A stretch of DNA of 64,000 nt from Triticum aestivum (GCF_018294505.1 NC_057811.1:28914618-28978617), one strand, 5' to 3'; shown: positions 10,064 to 21,335, counted from the first letter of the stretch. Notes: generated by a model from the letters alone, not told the origin. Program-made: numbers and translations.

Positions 10064-10945
10064 CTAGAATTTTAAGATGACCATTAAAACTTTTGAGTGT
10101 TTCAACTTAAGAAAGATATGTTGTGTAAGACATAAAGAAGGAGAAATAAATGTGGTCTATTATTTCCTAGTAGATATATAATATCATATATTCATTCGAG
10201 CCCATCACACGTAGAAAGGACTTAGACCACATTGTATGTAAGTCTACAATAATGTATATTTTCTATTGGCCAAAAGAAATTATTTATTAGCAAATGATCT
10301 TTAGAAGTGAATAATAGTTCTTGTTCTATGAAAAAAATCAATATGTACTATTATTTCATATGGTTGCCATGTAGCATGTTTTCATTATTTTACTAGTAGA
10401 ACAACACAAGAAAGCCTAATAAAAGATCAACAATATTATATGTACACGCCACTGATTAGTGAGTCGAGCAAGCATTGGAGTATTTTCACGACATCGTGGC
10501 ATTATTTAAACTTTCAACGTATTTTATTGTAGTTGTTTACACTCGTAAAACGCGTACCAATTCAGCACAAGAACTACAATTTAATGACCAATTATATATA
10601 ATAGAAAGATTGATCAAATAACAGCTCAAACAGATACAAAGCATCTATTATATTGAGAAATATACCACTCAGCAAGAAATGTTATCTCTAACCATCTTAA
10701 GCATGAGGAAGATTATCTGTGGAAACAAATAAGTCAAATCAAGCGACCAGATAATATCCTAGCTCAAGCATATACAGTACACATCAATTTTTAAATAAAT
10801 AAATTACATTAGATGACATTCTCTCAACTCCCGTAACAGCCATGTGCTTGCGGCAAGTCTGGCCTGGCGCTTGGTATGAAGATTGTTATCTGCTTGATCG
10901 AAGATACCAACACCATAATGAGGTTGTTGCACGGGTTTCATTGCA

Positions 10946-10948
10946 CTT
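10946..10948. repeat. CTT target-site duplication of CACTA C, left copy
   Basis: It is identical to 44696-44698, directly outside the two CACTAGTAG termini. Confidence 0.85.
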
Positions 10949-11224
10949 CACTAGTAGAAAACAGGGCTTTGGTTGGGGCCTGGCCAGCCCATTAGTCCCG
11001 GTTCAGACACGAACCAGGACCCATAGGGGCATACGTCCTGGTTTGTGCGCACAGGGGGGCGGCCGGGCCTCGTGGGGCATTGGTCCCGGTTCGTCTGGAC
11101 CCATTTGTCCCGGTTCCAGGCACGAACCGGGAGCAATGGTCCTAGCACGTGGGGCATTGGTCCCGGTTCGTGGCTAGAACCGGGACAGAAGGGGGGCCTT
11201 TAGTCCCGAACCGGGATCAATGAG
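10949..11224. repeat. 5' terminus and subterminal repeats of CACTA C
   Basis: Inverted and direct copies of TTGGTCCCGGTTCG and GAACCGGGAC follow the terminal CACTAG. They match the array at 44491-44695 and a third array inside the element at 17341-17588. They are probable transposase-binding sites. Confidence 0.85.
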
Positions 11225-11229
11225 TTGCC

Positions 11230-11238
11230 TATATATAT
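11230..11238 (+). promoter_or_regulatory. Putative TATA box of CACTA C gene 1
   Basis: TATATATAT lies directly after the subterminal repeats and about 1 kb before the transposase start. The intervening leader, from about 11270 to 11750, is GC-rich and then AT-rich, with splice-like borders (for example GTGGTGAGCC near 11503 and TATCTAG at 11746-11752). Confidence 0.45.
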
Positions 11239-11752
11239 CCCATTGCCGCAACAGAGCCCTCCACACTGCTTTGTTTTTTCTGGCCGGCGAGGGGAGAGCT
11301 TTGTGGTGCTCTAGCTCACCTCCTATGCACATGAGGTGTTCGATGAAATGTCCGAGCCACACTAGTTAAGCTTTCTCCTCTCGAAGCTCGACCTCAAAAC
11401 TCTATTTTCCCCGAGATTTGTCTAGGTTTAGCGGTCCGTCACGTCCCGTCCCCGTCTTCACCGCCATCGATTGCCCGCGCCGATCTCGTCGCCGGCACCC
11501 CGTGGTGAGCCTCTTGTTCTTATTTCCTTTTTGAAAGAAAAAAATTCTTACTTTAGATAGATAATTATCTAATTTTCTTACTTTTATTATTGCTTGTTAT
11601 TATATAGTGCGATGGTTTTGGTATCCGCCCCCGTCGGCCCTCGTCCTGTCTATGATTCGGATGTGATATATATTATCTTTTATAACTATTTGGTTCATTT
11701 ATTGTTTATGACAATTATGCCGACCAACGTGACATAGATTTTATTTATCTAG

Positions 11753-12057
11753 GAGGTATGTGAACCGGAAATTCCAACTGACCCTATTGTCGTGAGGTTA
11801 AATTTAGTTGAAGAAGAAAACCATTACTTAAAGGAAAAAATAAAAAAAATGAGGAGGAGAAGATGATATTGGAGTTGCATGTTGCGGATGTCATCGATGA
11901 TCACAAGATCAAGATGGACGCAATGCGTTTGAAGATTAGAAAGATTAGAAAATATGCCATTCATACCGAGGCTTGGTATCATTATGCCGTTGGATGAATT
12001 GTTACCTTGGTTGCGATTATGATTGCATTTGTTGTTGCATTGAAATGTTTTACATAG
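11753..12057 (+). pseudogene. Small coiled-coil/membrane protein of CACTA C, broken
   Basis: After an acceptor TATCTAG the frame reads EPEIPTDPIVVRLNLVEEE and NHYLKEKIKK, then shifts by one base near 11848. It continues as MILELHVADVIDDHKIKMDA, a basic stretch and EAWYHYAVG, followed by a hydrophobic segment ending ALKCFT and a stop at 12055-12057. A second lesion is a TGA inside the hydrophobic segment near 11995. The same protein is found in CACTA A (3-245), where the corresponding part is open. It lies between the promoter and the transposase ATG and may be an upstream exon or a separate short gene. One predicted membrane helix follows a helical, probably coiled-coil stretch. The function is unknown and I recall no named family. 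Confidence 0.55.
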
Positions 12058-12229
12058 TTTCAATGTATGGTTTAATTAGATTCTCTGGAGAGCTATATGT
12101 TGTTCAATAAGAACTATGTATGTACTTTGGTTTTAATGTGATGATGAACTTCTATTAATTTGGTCACTTATCTATCCATGATGTTCTGTAATGGTTTTTG
12201 ACACACTTAATTATATATAATGCACGCAG

Positions 12230-15200
12230 ATGAACCGGCAATAGATGTACGGTGACAGACACAACTCCGAGTACGTTAAGGGCGTGCATAATTTTATCAA
12301 AGTGGCTGAGGCAAACAAGCAGAATGATTTTATGTGTTGTCCATGCCCTATATGTGGGAATACGAAGTCTTACTCTGACCGGAAAATCCTTCACAGCCAC
12401 CTGCTTTATAAGGGTTTCATGCCACACTATAATGCTTGGACCAGGGACGGAGAAATAAGGGTTATGATGGAAGACAACGAAGAAGAAGAGGACGATGACA
12501 ACTATGTGCCGCCGGAATATGGTGATGCTGCAACGGGGGAAGCTGCTAAAGATTAAGAGGAACTAGACGATATTGTGCCCGATGATGATCTCCGCCGGGT
12601 CATTGTTGATGCAAGGAGACAGTGCGAAAGTCAAAAGGAGAAGCTGAAGTTCGATCACATGTTAGAGGATCACAAAAAAGCGTTGTACCCCAATTGTGAA
12701 GATGGCAACACAAAGCTCGGTACCATACTGGAATTGCTGCAGTGGAAGGCAGAGAATGTTGTGCCTGACAAAGGATTTGAGAAGCTACTGAAAATATTGA
12801 AAAAGAAGATTCCAAAGGATAACGAATTGCCCGACAGTACGTACGTAGCAAAGAAGGTCGTATGCCCTCTAGGACTGGAGGTGCAGAAGATACATTCATG
12901 CCCTAATGACTGCATCCTCTACCGTGGTGCGTACGAGGATTTGAACGCATGCCCGGTATGCGGTGCATTGCGGTATAAGATCAGACGAGATGACCTTGGT
13001 GATGTTGACGGTGAGCCCCCCAGGAAGAGGGTTCCTTCGATGGTGATGTCGTATGCTCCTATAATACCACGGTTGAAACGTCTGTTCAGAAACGAAGAGC
13101 ATGCCAAGTTGATGCGATGGCACAGAGAGGACCGTAAGAAAGACGGGAAGTTGAGAGCACCCGCTGACGGGTCGTAGTGGAGAAAAATCGAGAGAAAGTA
13201 CCGGGCTGAGTTTGCAGGTGACTCAAGGAACGTATGATTTGGTTTAAGCGCGGATGGCATTAATCCTTTGGGGGAGCAGAGCAGCAATCACAGCACCAGG
13301 CCCGTGACTCTATGTATGTATAACCTTCCTCCTTGGATGTGCATGAAGCGGAGGTTCATCATGATGCCAGTTCTCATCCAAGGCCCTAAGCAACCCGGCA
13401 ACGACATTGATGTGTACCTAAGGCCATTATTTGAAGAACTTTTATAGGTGTGGAATGGAAATGGTGTACGTGTGTAGGATGAGCACAAACAGGAGGAATT
13501 TAACCTGCACGCGTTGCTGTTTGTAACCATCAACGATTGGCACGCTCTCAGTAACCTTTTAGGACAGACAAACAAGGGATACCACGCATGCACACACTGT
13601 TTAGCTGACACCGAAAGTATATACCTGGACAAATGCAGGAAGAATGTGTACCTGGGCCATCGTCGATTTCTTCCGACCAACCATCAATGTCGAAAGAAAG
13701 GCAAGCATTTCAAAGGCGAGGCAGATCACCGGAAGAAGCCCGCCATGCGTACCGGTGATCACGTACTTGCTATGGTCAATGATTTACACGTAATCTTTGG
13801 AAAGGGTCCTGGCGGACTATCTGTTCTGAATGACGCTAAGGGACGCACACCCATGTGGAAGAAGAAATCTATATTTTGGGACCTACCCTACTGGAAAGAC
13901 CTAGAGGTCCGCTCTTCAATCGACGTGATGCACATGATGAAGAAACTTTGCGTGAACCTGCTAGGCTTCTTGGGCGTGTATGGGAAGACAAAAGATACAC
14001 CGGAGGCATGGGAGGACCTGCAACGTCTGCACGAAAAAGACGGCATGCCTCCAAAGCTGTATGAAGGTCCTGCCAGCTACGCTCTTACCAAAGAAGAGAA
14101 GGAAATCTTTTTTGAATGCCTGCTCAGTATGAAGGTCCCGTCTGGCTTCTCATCGAATATAAAGGGAATAATAAATATGCCAGAGAAAAAGTTCCAGAAC
14201 CTAAAGTCTCATGACTGCCACGTGATTATGACGCAACTGCTTCCGGTTGCATTGAGCGGGCTTCTACCGGAAAACGTCCGATTAGCCATTGTTTAGCTAT
14301 GTGCATTCCTCAATGCAATCTCTCAGAAGGTGATCGATCCAGAAATCATACCAAGGCTAAGGAGTGATGTGGCGCAATGTCTTGTCAGTTTCGAGCTGGT
14401 GTTCCCACCATCCTTCTTCAATATCATGACGCACGTCCTAGTTTATCTAGTCGACGAGATTGTCATTCCAGGCCCCGTATTTCTAGACAATATGTTCCCC
14501 TTTGGGAGGTTCATGGGAGTCCTAAAGAAATATGTCCCTAACCGCGCTAGGCCAGAAGGAAGCATCTCCATGGGCCATCAAACAGAGGATGTCATTGGGT
14601 TTTGTGTTGACTTCATTCCTGGCCTTAAGAAGATTGGTCTCCCTAAATCGTGGTATGAGGGGAGACTGACTGGAAAAGGCACGCTTGGAGGGGACTCAAT
14701 AATATGCAGGGACAGGCATTCTTGGTCTCAAGCACACTACACAATTCTACATAACTCTACCTTGGTGACCCCGTATGTCGATGAACACAAGAACAGTCTG
14801 CGCTCCAAACACCCGGAGCAGTGTGACGACTGGATTACATATGAACACATCAGGACTTTCGGCAGTTGGTTGGAAACACGTCTCAGAGGTGACAACACTG
14901 TTTGTGATGAGCTGTACTCGTTGTCCAGGGGACCATCTTCGATTGTATTGACTTACAAAGGATACGAGATAAATGAGAATACATTTTACACGATCGCCCA
15001 AGATCAAAATAGCACCAACCAAAACAGCGGTGTCCGCTTTGATGCAGCAACCAAGAGGGGAAAGGACACATATTATGGTTACATAGTGGACATATGGGAA
15101 CTTGACTACGGACATGATTTTAAGGTCCCTTTGTTTAAGTGCAAATGGGTCAATCTGTCAGGAGGGGGGGTACAGGTAGACCCATAGTACGGAATGACAA

Positions 15201-15538
15201 CAGTGGATCTGAACAATCTTGGGTACACAGACGAACCGTTCGTCCTAGCCAATGATGTGGCGCAGGTTTTCTATGTGAACGACATGTCTACCAAACCGAG
15301 AAAAAGAAAAGATAAGGAAGCGAACACATCATACGATGAGCCAGAGCGCCACATAGTTCTTTCAGAAAAAAGAGACATCGTGGGAGTGGAGGGCAAGATA
15401 GACATGTCCGAAGATTATGAAAAGTTTCATGAAATTCCTCCCTTCAAAGTCAAGGCTGACCCAAGCACCCTGATAAACGATGAAGATTATCCATGGTTAC
15501 GGCGCAATAAGCAAAGGACACAAGCCAAGAAAAAGTGA
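12230..15538 (+). pseudogene. TNP2-type CACTA transposase (gene 1 of C), eight in-frame stops
   Basis: A single frame of about 1,100 codons starts at ATG 12230 (MNRQ, stop, MYGD) just after a GCAG acceptor. It reads a CPCPICGN zinc-type motif (near residue 40), CPLGLEVQKIHSCPNDC and CPVCGALRYKIRRDD (residues about 215-255), CMYNLPPWMCMKRRF, IQGPKQPGNDIDVYLRPL, GHRRFLPTNH, and SSIDVMHM with the conserved Asp of the transposase core. It then reads a DUF4218-like block (LPVALSGLLPENVR, FELVFPPSFFNIMTH) and a DUF4216-like block (TYYGYIVDIWELDYG, VPLFKCKW). This is the usual TNP2 (PF02992) domain order and length. Stops lie at 12242, 12554, 13175, 13235, 13445, 13475, 14294 and 15185, with no frameshift over 3.3 kb. 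The enzyme would bind the ends and cut the element. The copy is inactive as read. Confidence 0.9.
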
Positions 15539-15610
15539 AGACTTTCTCTCCACAACTATTATGATGATGCCTTTGATCTAGAATATCACTGCAGTTACAT
15601 GTGAAGAAAT

Positions 15611-16280
15611 GAAATGCCTGTTGTAATAGACAAATTTCCGTATGAAACCCTGATACCTCGAAACAGATAGTCCGTTTTGTACACGAAGTGCATCCAGTTT
15701 TTGTCGTAACCCTCTCAACTTTTTAGCACATGCTATGTGGGTGAAATGATTATGCCATGCCAACTTTCAACCTTTTCATAGTTCATTTGAAATGCTTTTC
15801 AATTTCAGGGTCATATAGCTCAAAAAATTCAGTAATGCATGAAAGATAACAAAATGAAGTCAGAAAGGGTTGAAAATTGATGATGTGGCTTTGAATGGTG
15901 CATTTTGAACACACAAAAAGTCGGGAGTTCATATAAGTTCAAAAAATGAAATCCCTTTGTAACAGATGAGTTTTCGTCCGAAACCCTGATACTTCAAAAG
16001 AGATTGTCCATTTTGTACACGAAGTGCTTCCAGTTTTTGCCGTAACCCTCTCAACTTTTTAGCACATGCTATGTGGGTGAAATGATGATACCATGCCAAC
16101 TTTCAACCTTTTCAGAGTTCATTTGAAATGCTTTTCAATTTCAGGGTCTTATAGCTCAAAAAATCAGTAAATGCATGAAAAATAACAAATGAAGTCAGAA
16201 AGGGTTGAAAATTTATGATGTTCCTTTGAATGGTGCATTTTGAACACACAAAAAGTCTGGAGTTCAAATAAGTTCAAAAA
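15611..16280. repeat. Two tandem copies of a 335-bp non-coding unit in CACTA C
   Basis: Copy 1 is 15611-15947 and copy 2 is 15948-16280. Both contain GTCCATTTTGTACACGAAGTG-like text, CTCTCAACTTTTTAGCACATG and TTTGAAATGCTTTTCAATTT. A start of a third copy (GAAATGCCTTTGTAAC) appears at about 16579. It directly follows the transposase 3' end. Confidence 0.85.
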
Positions 16281-16407
16281 GAGAGGCGCAATGCTCACCT
16301 GCACGTTGCTTAGCTTCAGGCCTTGAGAAACTACACATAGCTCCGTGCATTCTACACCATTTCAAGGCCTGAAGCTAAGCAACGTGTAGGTGAGCATTGC
16401 GCCTCTC
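16281..16407. repeat. Near-perfect hairpin, 46-nt arms, 35-nt loop
   Basis: Arm 16281-16326 (GAGAGGCGCAATGCTCACCT...) pairs with 16362-16407 with about one mismatch. The fold is far better than its surroundings. It lacks the 2- or 3-bp direct repeats expected of a separate MITE, so it looks like a part of the CACTA element. It could be a small-RNA precursor. Confidence 0.8.
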
Positions 16408-17340
16408 CTTGATCGTCTTTGCACTTAGGGCTTATAAACCGCTGCGAGTGCCTCTCGCTTGGCGAGGTGGGACTAAAAATAGCTGCAGAAAGAATCAACT
16501 AAAAAACTATTATCGGTTCATGCCACCAACCGGTACTAAAGGTGCTCGTGGGGCCCCAGCCTTAGAACCGGTAATAAATGAAATGCCTTTGTAACAGCCT
16601 TAGAACCGGTACTAAAGGAATCAACTAAAAAGCTTTATTGAAACTAAACTCATATAAAATTTATGCAACTAAAATTATCAAAGTATTTTCTATTCAAAAC
16701 ATTAAAAGAAAAGAGAATTTTCATAAAATAAATAAAAAAGCAATTTAAAAGGGTTACGGCAAAAATATATGAAAAAGTAGGAAAAAACCGAATGCACTTC
16801 GTGTACAAAACACAATAATATTTGCATACCCTCTCAACTTTTTGCATACCTAAAAATTACCAAATTTAATATAATGATAAAACACAATAATATTAAATAG
16901 CAGGAAAAAGAATCACTCAAAAAACTATTTTTTTAGTAAAGTTATTCACACACTAGTAATTCACACTAATTTAAAAGAATTCAAATTTAAACTATTTAAA
17001 TTTGAAAATTAATGGCACTAACAGAAAGTCTATAATTTTTGTGACCTAAGAGCAAAAAGAATTAATAAAATAAAGCAAAAAACAAATGAAAATAAATAAT
17101 GCAAAAAAATAAAAAAAAATGCCACCTACTGGGCCACCACGGCTTGAATACGACTAGAAACCCCATTGGGCCAGGATTCAGGCCCGCAGCAGGCCCACAG
17201 GCACACAGAGAAGTTTAGGCCAGAAGGCCTGCAATAGTGAGGAGTTCGAATGGGATGGCACATCAGCGCTTATAAACAGGTGCCGGAGCTCCTCATCTAG
17301 CGAGGTGGGACTAAACTTCCCACCGCACCGCGCCAGTACA
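16408..17340. other. Non-coding intergenic region of CACTA C
   Basis: Two short GGTACTAAAGG / AACCGGTACTAAAGG copies (16530-16620) are followed by AT-rich sequence to about 17125, then a GC-richer block leading into the internal repeat array. I see no gene. Confidence 0.5.
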
Positions 17341-17588
17341 AGGCTTTTGGTCCCGGTTGGTAGCACCAACCTGGACGAAAGGGGTGCTTTGGTCCCGGTT
17401 CGTGGTACCAACCGGGACCAATGCCCCCCTTTTAGTCCCAGTTGGTGCCACCAACCGGGACCAAAGGCCTCTGCTTCCCGCCCTTTGGGCTGCTGAAGAG
17501 AGACCTTTGGTCCCAGTTGCTGGCATGAACCGAGACCAAAGGGGCGCATTCGTCCCGATTTGTGCCACGAACCGGGACCAATGCGCTG
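17341..17588. repeat. Internal array of GGTCCCGGTTGGT repeats in CACTA C
   Basis: At least eight copies of TTTGGTCCCGGTTGGT, CAACCGGGACCAAAGG and variants lie in both orientations. They are the same words as in the two subterminal arrays, yet this block is 6.6 kb from the left end. It lies directly upstream of a TATA box. The 316-codon frame starting at 17357 crosses it and the GC-rich leader and is not a gene. Confidence 0.8.
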
Positions 17589-17590
17589 TG

Positions 17591-17598
17591 TATATAAG
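17591..17598 (+). promoter_or_regulatory. Putative TATA box of CACTA C gene 2
   Basis: TATATAAG follows the internal repeat array and precedes a GC-rich leader. The arrangement of array, TATA box and leader copies that of gene 1 at the left end. The gene 2 start codon is at 28388, behind a long leader intron that now holds Gypsy E. Confidence 0.5.
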
Positions 17599-17599
17599 C

Positions 17600-18714
17600 A
17601 TGACTTGTAATTTTTCCAGTTTCATCGACCATTTGCCCCCCGACGAGCCGAACTCATCGACGCTGCCAGGCTACCCGTGCTCGTCGTCGCCGCTCCACGG
17701 TCGCCGTCGCCTTCGCCGCCCGCTCCTCGTCGCCGTCGCCCCGCGCCCTTGCCCTGCCCCGACGCGCCACCCCGGCCCGTGTCCCTGCCCCGACACGCCA
17801 CCCCGGCCCGTGCGCCCCTGCGCGGACGCGCCACCCCAGACCGTGCCCCTGCCCCGACGCCGCCCCACGCCCCCGGCCTGCCCCGTCCACACGCCGCCGC
17901 CACGTTCGGTCCGGCCACCAGCCTTCCTCTCTATTTTTTTCATATATATGATGTTTTTTTCAGATTATATGTATATGTGTGATTATATGTATGTGTGTAT
18001 ATATGATTATATGTCCTGTTTTTTTAGATTTTTTATTCATATATATGATGATTTTTTTTGCATTTTTATAAAAATGTATATATGTATGTATGTTCTCTGT
18101 GTATATATGTTCATACATGCAAAATTTAGATTTTTAGAAAAGTTTTATCTATGTATGTTATCTGATTTAGTATATTTTAGGTTAGTTTCATTTTTAGAAA
18201 AGTTTTATATATTTAGGAAGAAGGATGAGAAGGAAGAAGGAAGAAGAAGAAAAAGTTTTATATATGCAAAAGTTGCATTTTTAGAAAAGTTTTATATATC
18301 TAGCTAGGAAGAAGGAAGAAGGAAGAAGAAGAAGAAAAACTTTTATATCTGCAAAAGTTACATTTTTTGAAAAGTTTTACCTAGGAAGAAGGAAGAAGGA
18401 AGAAGAGGAAGAAAAAGAAGGAGAGGAAAAAGGAAAATAAGAAGAGGAAGAACGAGAAGAAGGAGAAGAAGAGGAGAAATAAATAAGAAGAGGAAAAAAG
18501 AAGAAAAATTTCTATTTTTTCTTCTTCTCCTCTATTCCTTTCTACTTCTCCTCTTTTTTTCTTTTTTTTCTTCGATCTTCTCCTCTATTCCTTTCTTCTT
18601 CCTCCTCTTCTTATTTTCTATCGGGTATGTCGTTGTCGATATACCCCTCCCCGATAACTTCGACATGAGGGGGGTCGATATACCCCCTCCTCGATAACTT
18701 CGACATGAGGGGGG
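17600..18714 (+). other. Leader exon and intron sequence of CACTA C gene 2
   Basis: 17640-17930 is very rich in CCGCC, GCCCC and CGCCACCCC words (non-templated-looking proline or arginine frames on either strand). After it come T-rich and ATATGTATATG stretches and GAAGAAGG repeats (18220-18500), then TTCTTC repeats to about 18620. No domain is encoded. It is best read as 5' UTR and leader intron. Confidence 0.45.
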
Positions 18715-19320
18715 GGAGGGGTCGCCGAGGGTTCGAGGGGTGAGGGTCGGGAACTGGGGTAGAGGGTTGAGGGTCATCGAGGGGTCGAGGCTCGCCGAGG
18801 GTTCGAGGGTCGAGGGTTCAAGGGTTGTTGAGGGGTCGAGGGTGCGAGGGTCGAGGGTCGACGAGGGGTCGAGGGTCGAGGATCGCCGAGGGGTCGAGAG
18901 GTTGCCTAGTGTCAGAGTATTGAAGAAATCCATGCCTTCATCATTTTCCGGAAGTAACCAGGGCATGTTGGTACGAAGTTCTGCAAAGTTGTTCTGGAAC
19001 GGAGTTCCGGATAGGTTAATCCGCCTTTTGGTACGAATTTCAGAATAGGCCTTCCAAATAGCGATATTCGGAAGACTCTTGCTGAACTTTGTACCAAAAA
19101 CCGAATTATCCTATCTAGGACTCCGTTCCAGAACAACTTTGAAGAGCTTCGTACCATCATGCGCCTGTTACTTTCGCCTAATGATGTAGACATGGTTTTG
19201 TTGAATCCTTTGACACTAGACAAACATGACATGAGGGGGTCGAGGGTCGGGAACTAGGGAAGAGGGTCGTGGATCGCCGAGCGGTCGAGGGTCGAGGGTC
19301 GTCCAGGGGTCGAGGGTCCA
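18715..19320. repeat. GGGTCGAGG minisatellite in the leader intron of CACTA C
   Basis: Units such as GGGTCGAGGGTCGCCGAGG occupy 18715-18905 and 19227-19320, on either side of an inverted repeat. This is the same motif as in CACTA B at 1925-2946, also just upstream of gene 2. Confidence 0.8.
18969..19156. repeat. Inverted repeat with 46-nt arms in CACTA C
   Basis: TGGTACGAAG...GGATAG at 18969-19014 is the inverse of 19111-19156 with a few mismatches; the spacer is 96 nt. On either strand the arms can be read as SSAKLFWNGVPDR-like peptides, which I do not recognise. The position between two GGGTCGAGG blocks matches that of the B3 palindromes in element B. Confidence 0.75.
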
Positions 19321-19371
19321 GATTTATCATGAATGCCCCCATTATGGATGTGGACAAGTTGATCCAATTTT

Positions 19372-19376
<5 letters not shown>

Positions 19377-19428
<52 letters not shown>
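19377..19428. repeat. (TA)n microsatellite
   Basis: About 26 uninterrupted TA units. Confidence 0.95.
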
Positions 19429-19431
<3 letters not shown>

Positions 19432-19520
19432 TTCTATATGTCACGTTGTCTGTCAAAGTATTGAAGAAATCCATGGCTTCATCATTAACTAAAAGTAACA
19501 GGCATATGAGGCGGTCCGGC

Positions 19521-19648
19521 CCAAACCCTAGAAGCGCTGTCGAGGCCACGAAAATTTACCAGGTTAAAAGAGCGTTGTCGTCGAGGCCACCCGAACCCTA
19601 GAAGCGTTGTCGAGGCCACCCCAAACCCTAGAGAAGCGTCGAGGCCAC
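19521..19648. repeat. Short tandem repeat with AAACCCTAGAAGCG and GTCGAGGCCAC
   Basis: Four GTCGAGGCCAC words alternate with three AACCCTAGA words and imperfect spacing. AAACCCTA resembles the plant telomere unit, but it appears singly and is not an array of that unit. Confidence 0.6.
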
Positions 19649-19743
19649 TAATATGATTCCTTGTTGTGATTAGCTACCTAGGTCTATGTTTGCCACTAAT
19701 ATATCCATTACATGTTTTGTATATTAATTGCAATGTTGTAATA

Positions 19744-21328
19744 TGATACGTCTCCAACGTATCTATAATTTTTGATTGTTCCATGCTATTATATTATCTA
19801 TTTTGGATGTTCAATGGGCTTTAATATGCTCTTTTATATTATTTTTGGGACTAACCTATTAACCGAAGACCCAGTGCCAGTTTCTGTTTTTTTTGCCTAT
19901 TTCAGTGTTTTGTAGAAAAGGAATACCAAACGGATTCCAAACGGAATGAAACCTTCGTGATGATCTTTCTTGGAACAAACGCAATCCAGAAGACTTGGAG
20001 TTGAAGTCTGGAACTCCGCGAGGCGGCCACGAGGCAGGAGGGCGCGCCCAGAGGGGTAGGCGCGCCCCACCCTCGTGGGCCCCATGGAGCTCCACCGACG
20101 TACTTCTTTCGCCTATATATACTCTTATACCCTAAAAACATCAGGGGGCCACGAAACCACTTTTCCGCCGCCGCAACCTTCTGTCCCCGTGAGATCCCAT
20201 CTTGGGGCCTTTTCCGGTGATCTGCCGGAGGGGGAATCGATCACGGAGAGCATCTACATCAACACCATAGCCTCTCCGATGATGTGTGAGTATTTTACCA
20301 GAGACCTTCGGGTCCATAGTTATTAGCTAGATGGCTTCTTCTCTCTCTTTCGTTCTCAATACAAAGTTCTCCTCGATGTTCTTGGAGATCTATTCGATGT
20401 AATACTCTTTTGCCGTGTGTTTGCCAAGATCCGATGAATTGTGGATTTATGATCAAGATTATCTATGAATAATATTTGCTTCTTCTCTGAATTCTTATAT
20501 GCATGATTTGATATCTTTGCAAATCTCTTCGAATTATCGATTTAGTTTGGCCTACTAGATTGATCTTTCTTGCAATGGGAGAAGTGCTTAGCTTTGGGTT
20601 CAATCTTGCGGTGTCCTTTCCCAGTGACATTAGGGGCAACAAGGCACGTATTGTATTGTTGCCATCGAGGATAAAAAGATGGGTTTTATATCATATTGCT
20701 TGATTTTATCCCTCTACATCATGTCATCTTGCTTAATGCGTTACTCTATTCTTATGAACATAATACTCTAGATGCATGCTGGATAGCGGTCGATGTGTGG
20801 AGTAACAGTATTTGATGCAGAATCATTTCGGTCTACTTGACACGGACGTGATGCCTATATTCATGATCATTGCCTAGATATTCTCATAACTATGCGCTTT
20901 TCTATCAATTGAACGGCGGTCATTTGTTCACCCACCATAATATATGCTATCTTGAGAGAAGCCACTAGTGAAACCTATGGCCCCCGGGTCTCTTTCTTAT
21001 TATATTACATCTCTTTTATTTACATCAAATCTCTTTTTACTATTTTGCAATCTTTACTTTCAAATTTATACAACAAAAATACCAAAAATATTTATCTTAC
21101 TATCTTTATTAGATCTCACTATTGCGAGTGACCGTGAAGGTATTGACAACCCCTTTATCGCGTTGGTTGCAAGTTCTTGATTGTTTGTGCAGGTACTAGG
21201 TGACTTGCATGTTATCTCCTACTGGATTGATACCTTGGTTCTCAAAAACTGAGGGAAATACTTATGCTACTTTGCTGCATCACCCTTTCCTCTTCAAGGG
21301 AAAACCAACGCATGCTCAAGAGGTAGCA
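19744..21328 (+). repeat. 5' LTR of Gypsy E
   Basis: The LTR is 1,585 bp with TG...CA borders. A TATATATA box at about 20115 follows CCACCGACG. The short open frames inside recur in the 3' LTR and have no coding signature. Confidence 0.9.
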
Positions 21329-21335
21329 AGAAGGA

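Noticed and set aside
17341..17588. A separate CACTA element nested in C
   Set aside because: The repeats match C's own subterminal arrays, but no CACTA terminus or 3-bp duplication borders the block.
17357..18307. 316-codon plus frame, and Gly/Arg-rich minus frames at 17622-17943
   Set aside because: They cross the CACTA internal repeats, a CCGCC-rich leader and a T-rich intron; no domain, and composition follows the DNA.
19521..19648. Interstitial telomere repeat
   Set aside because: AAACCCTA appears only singly between other words, not as consecutive units.
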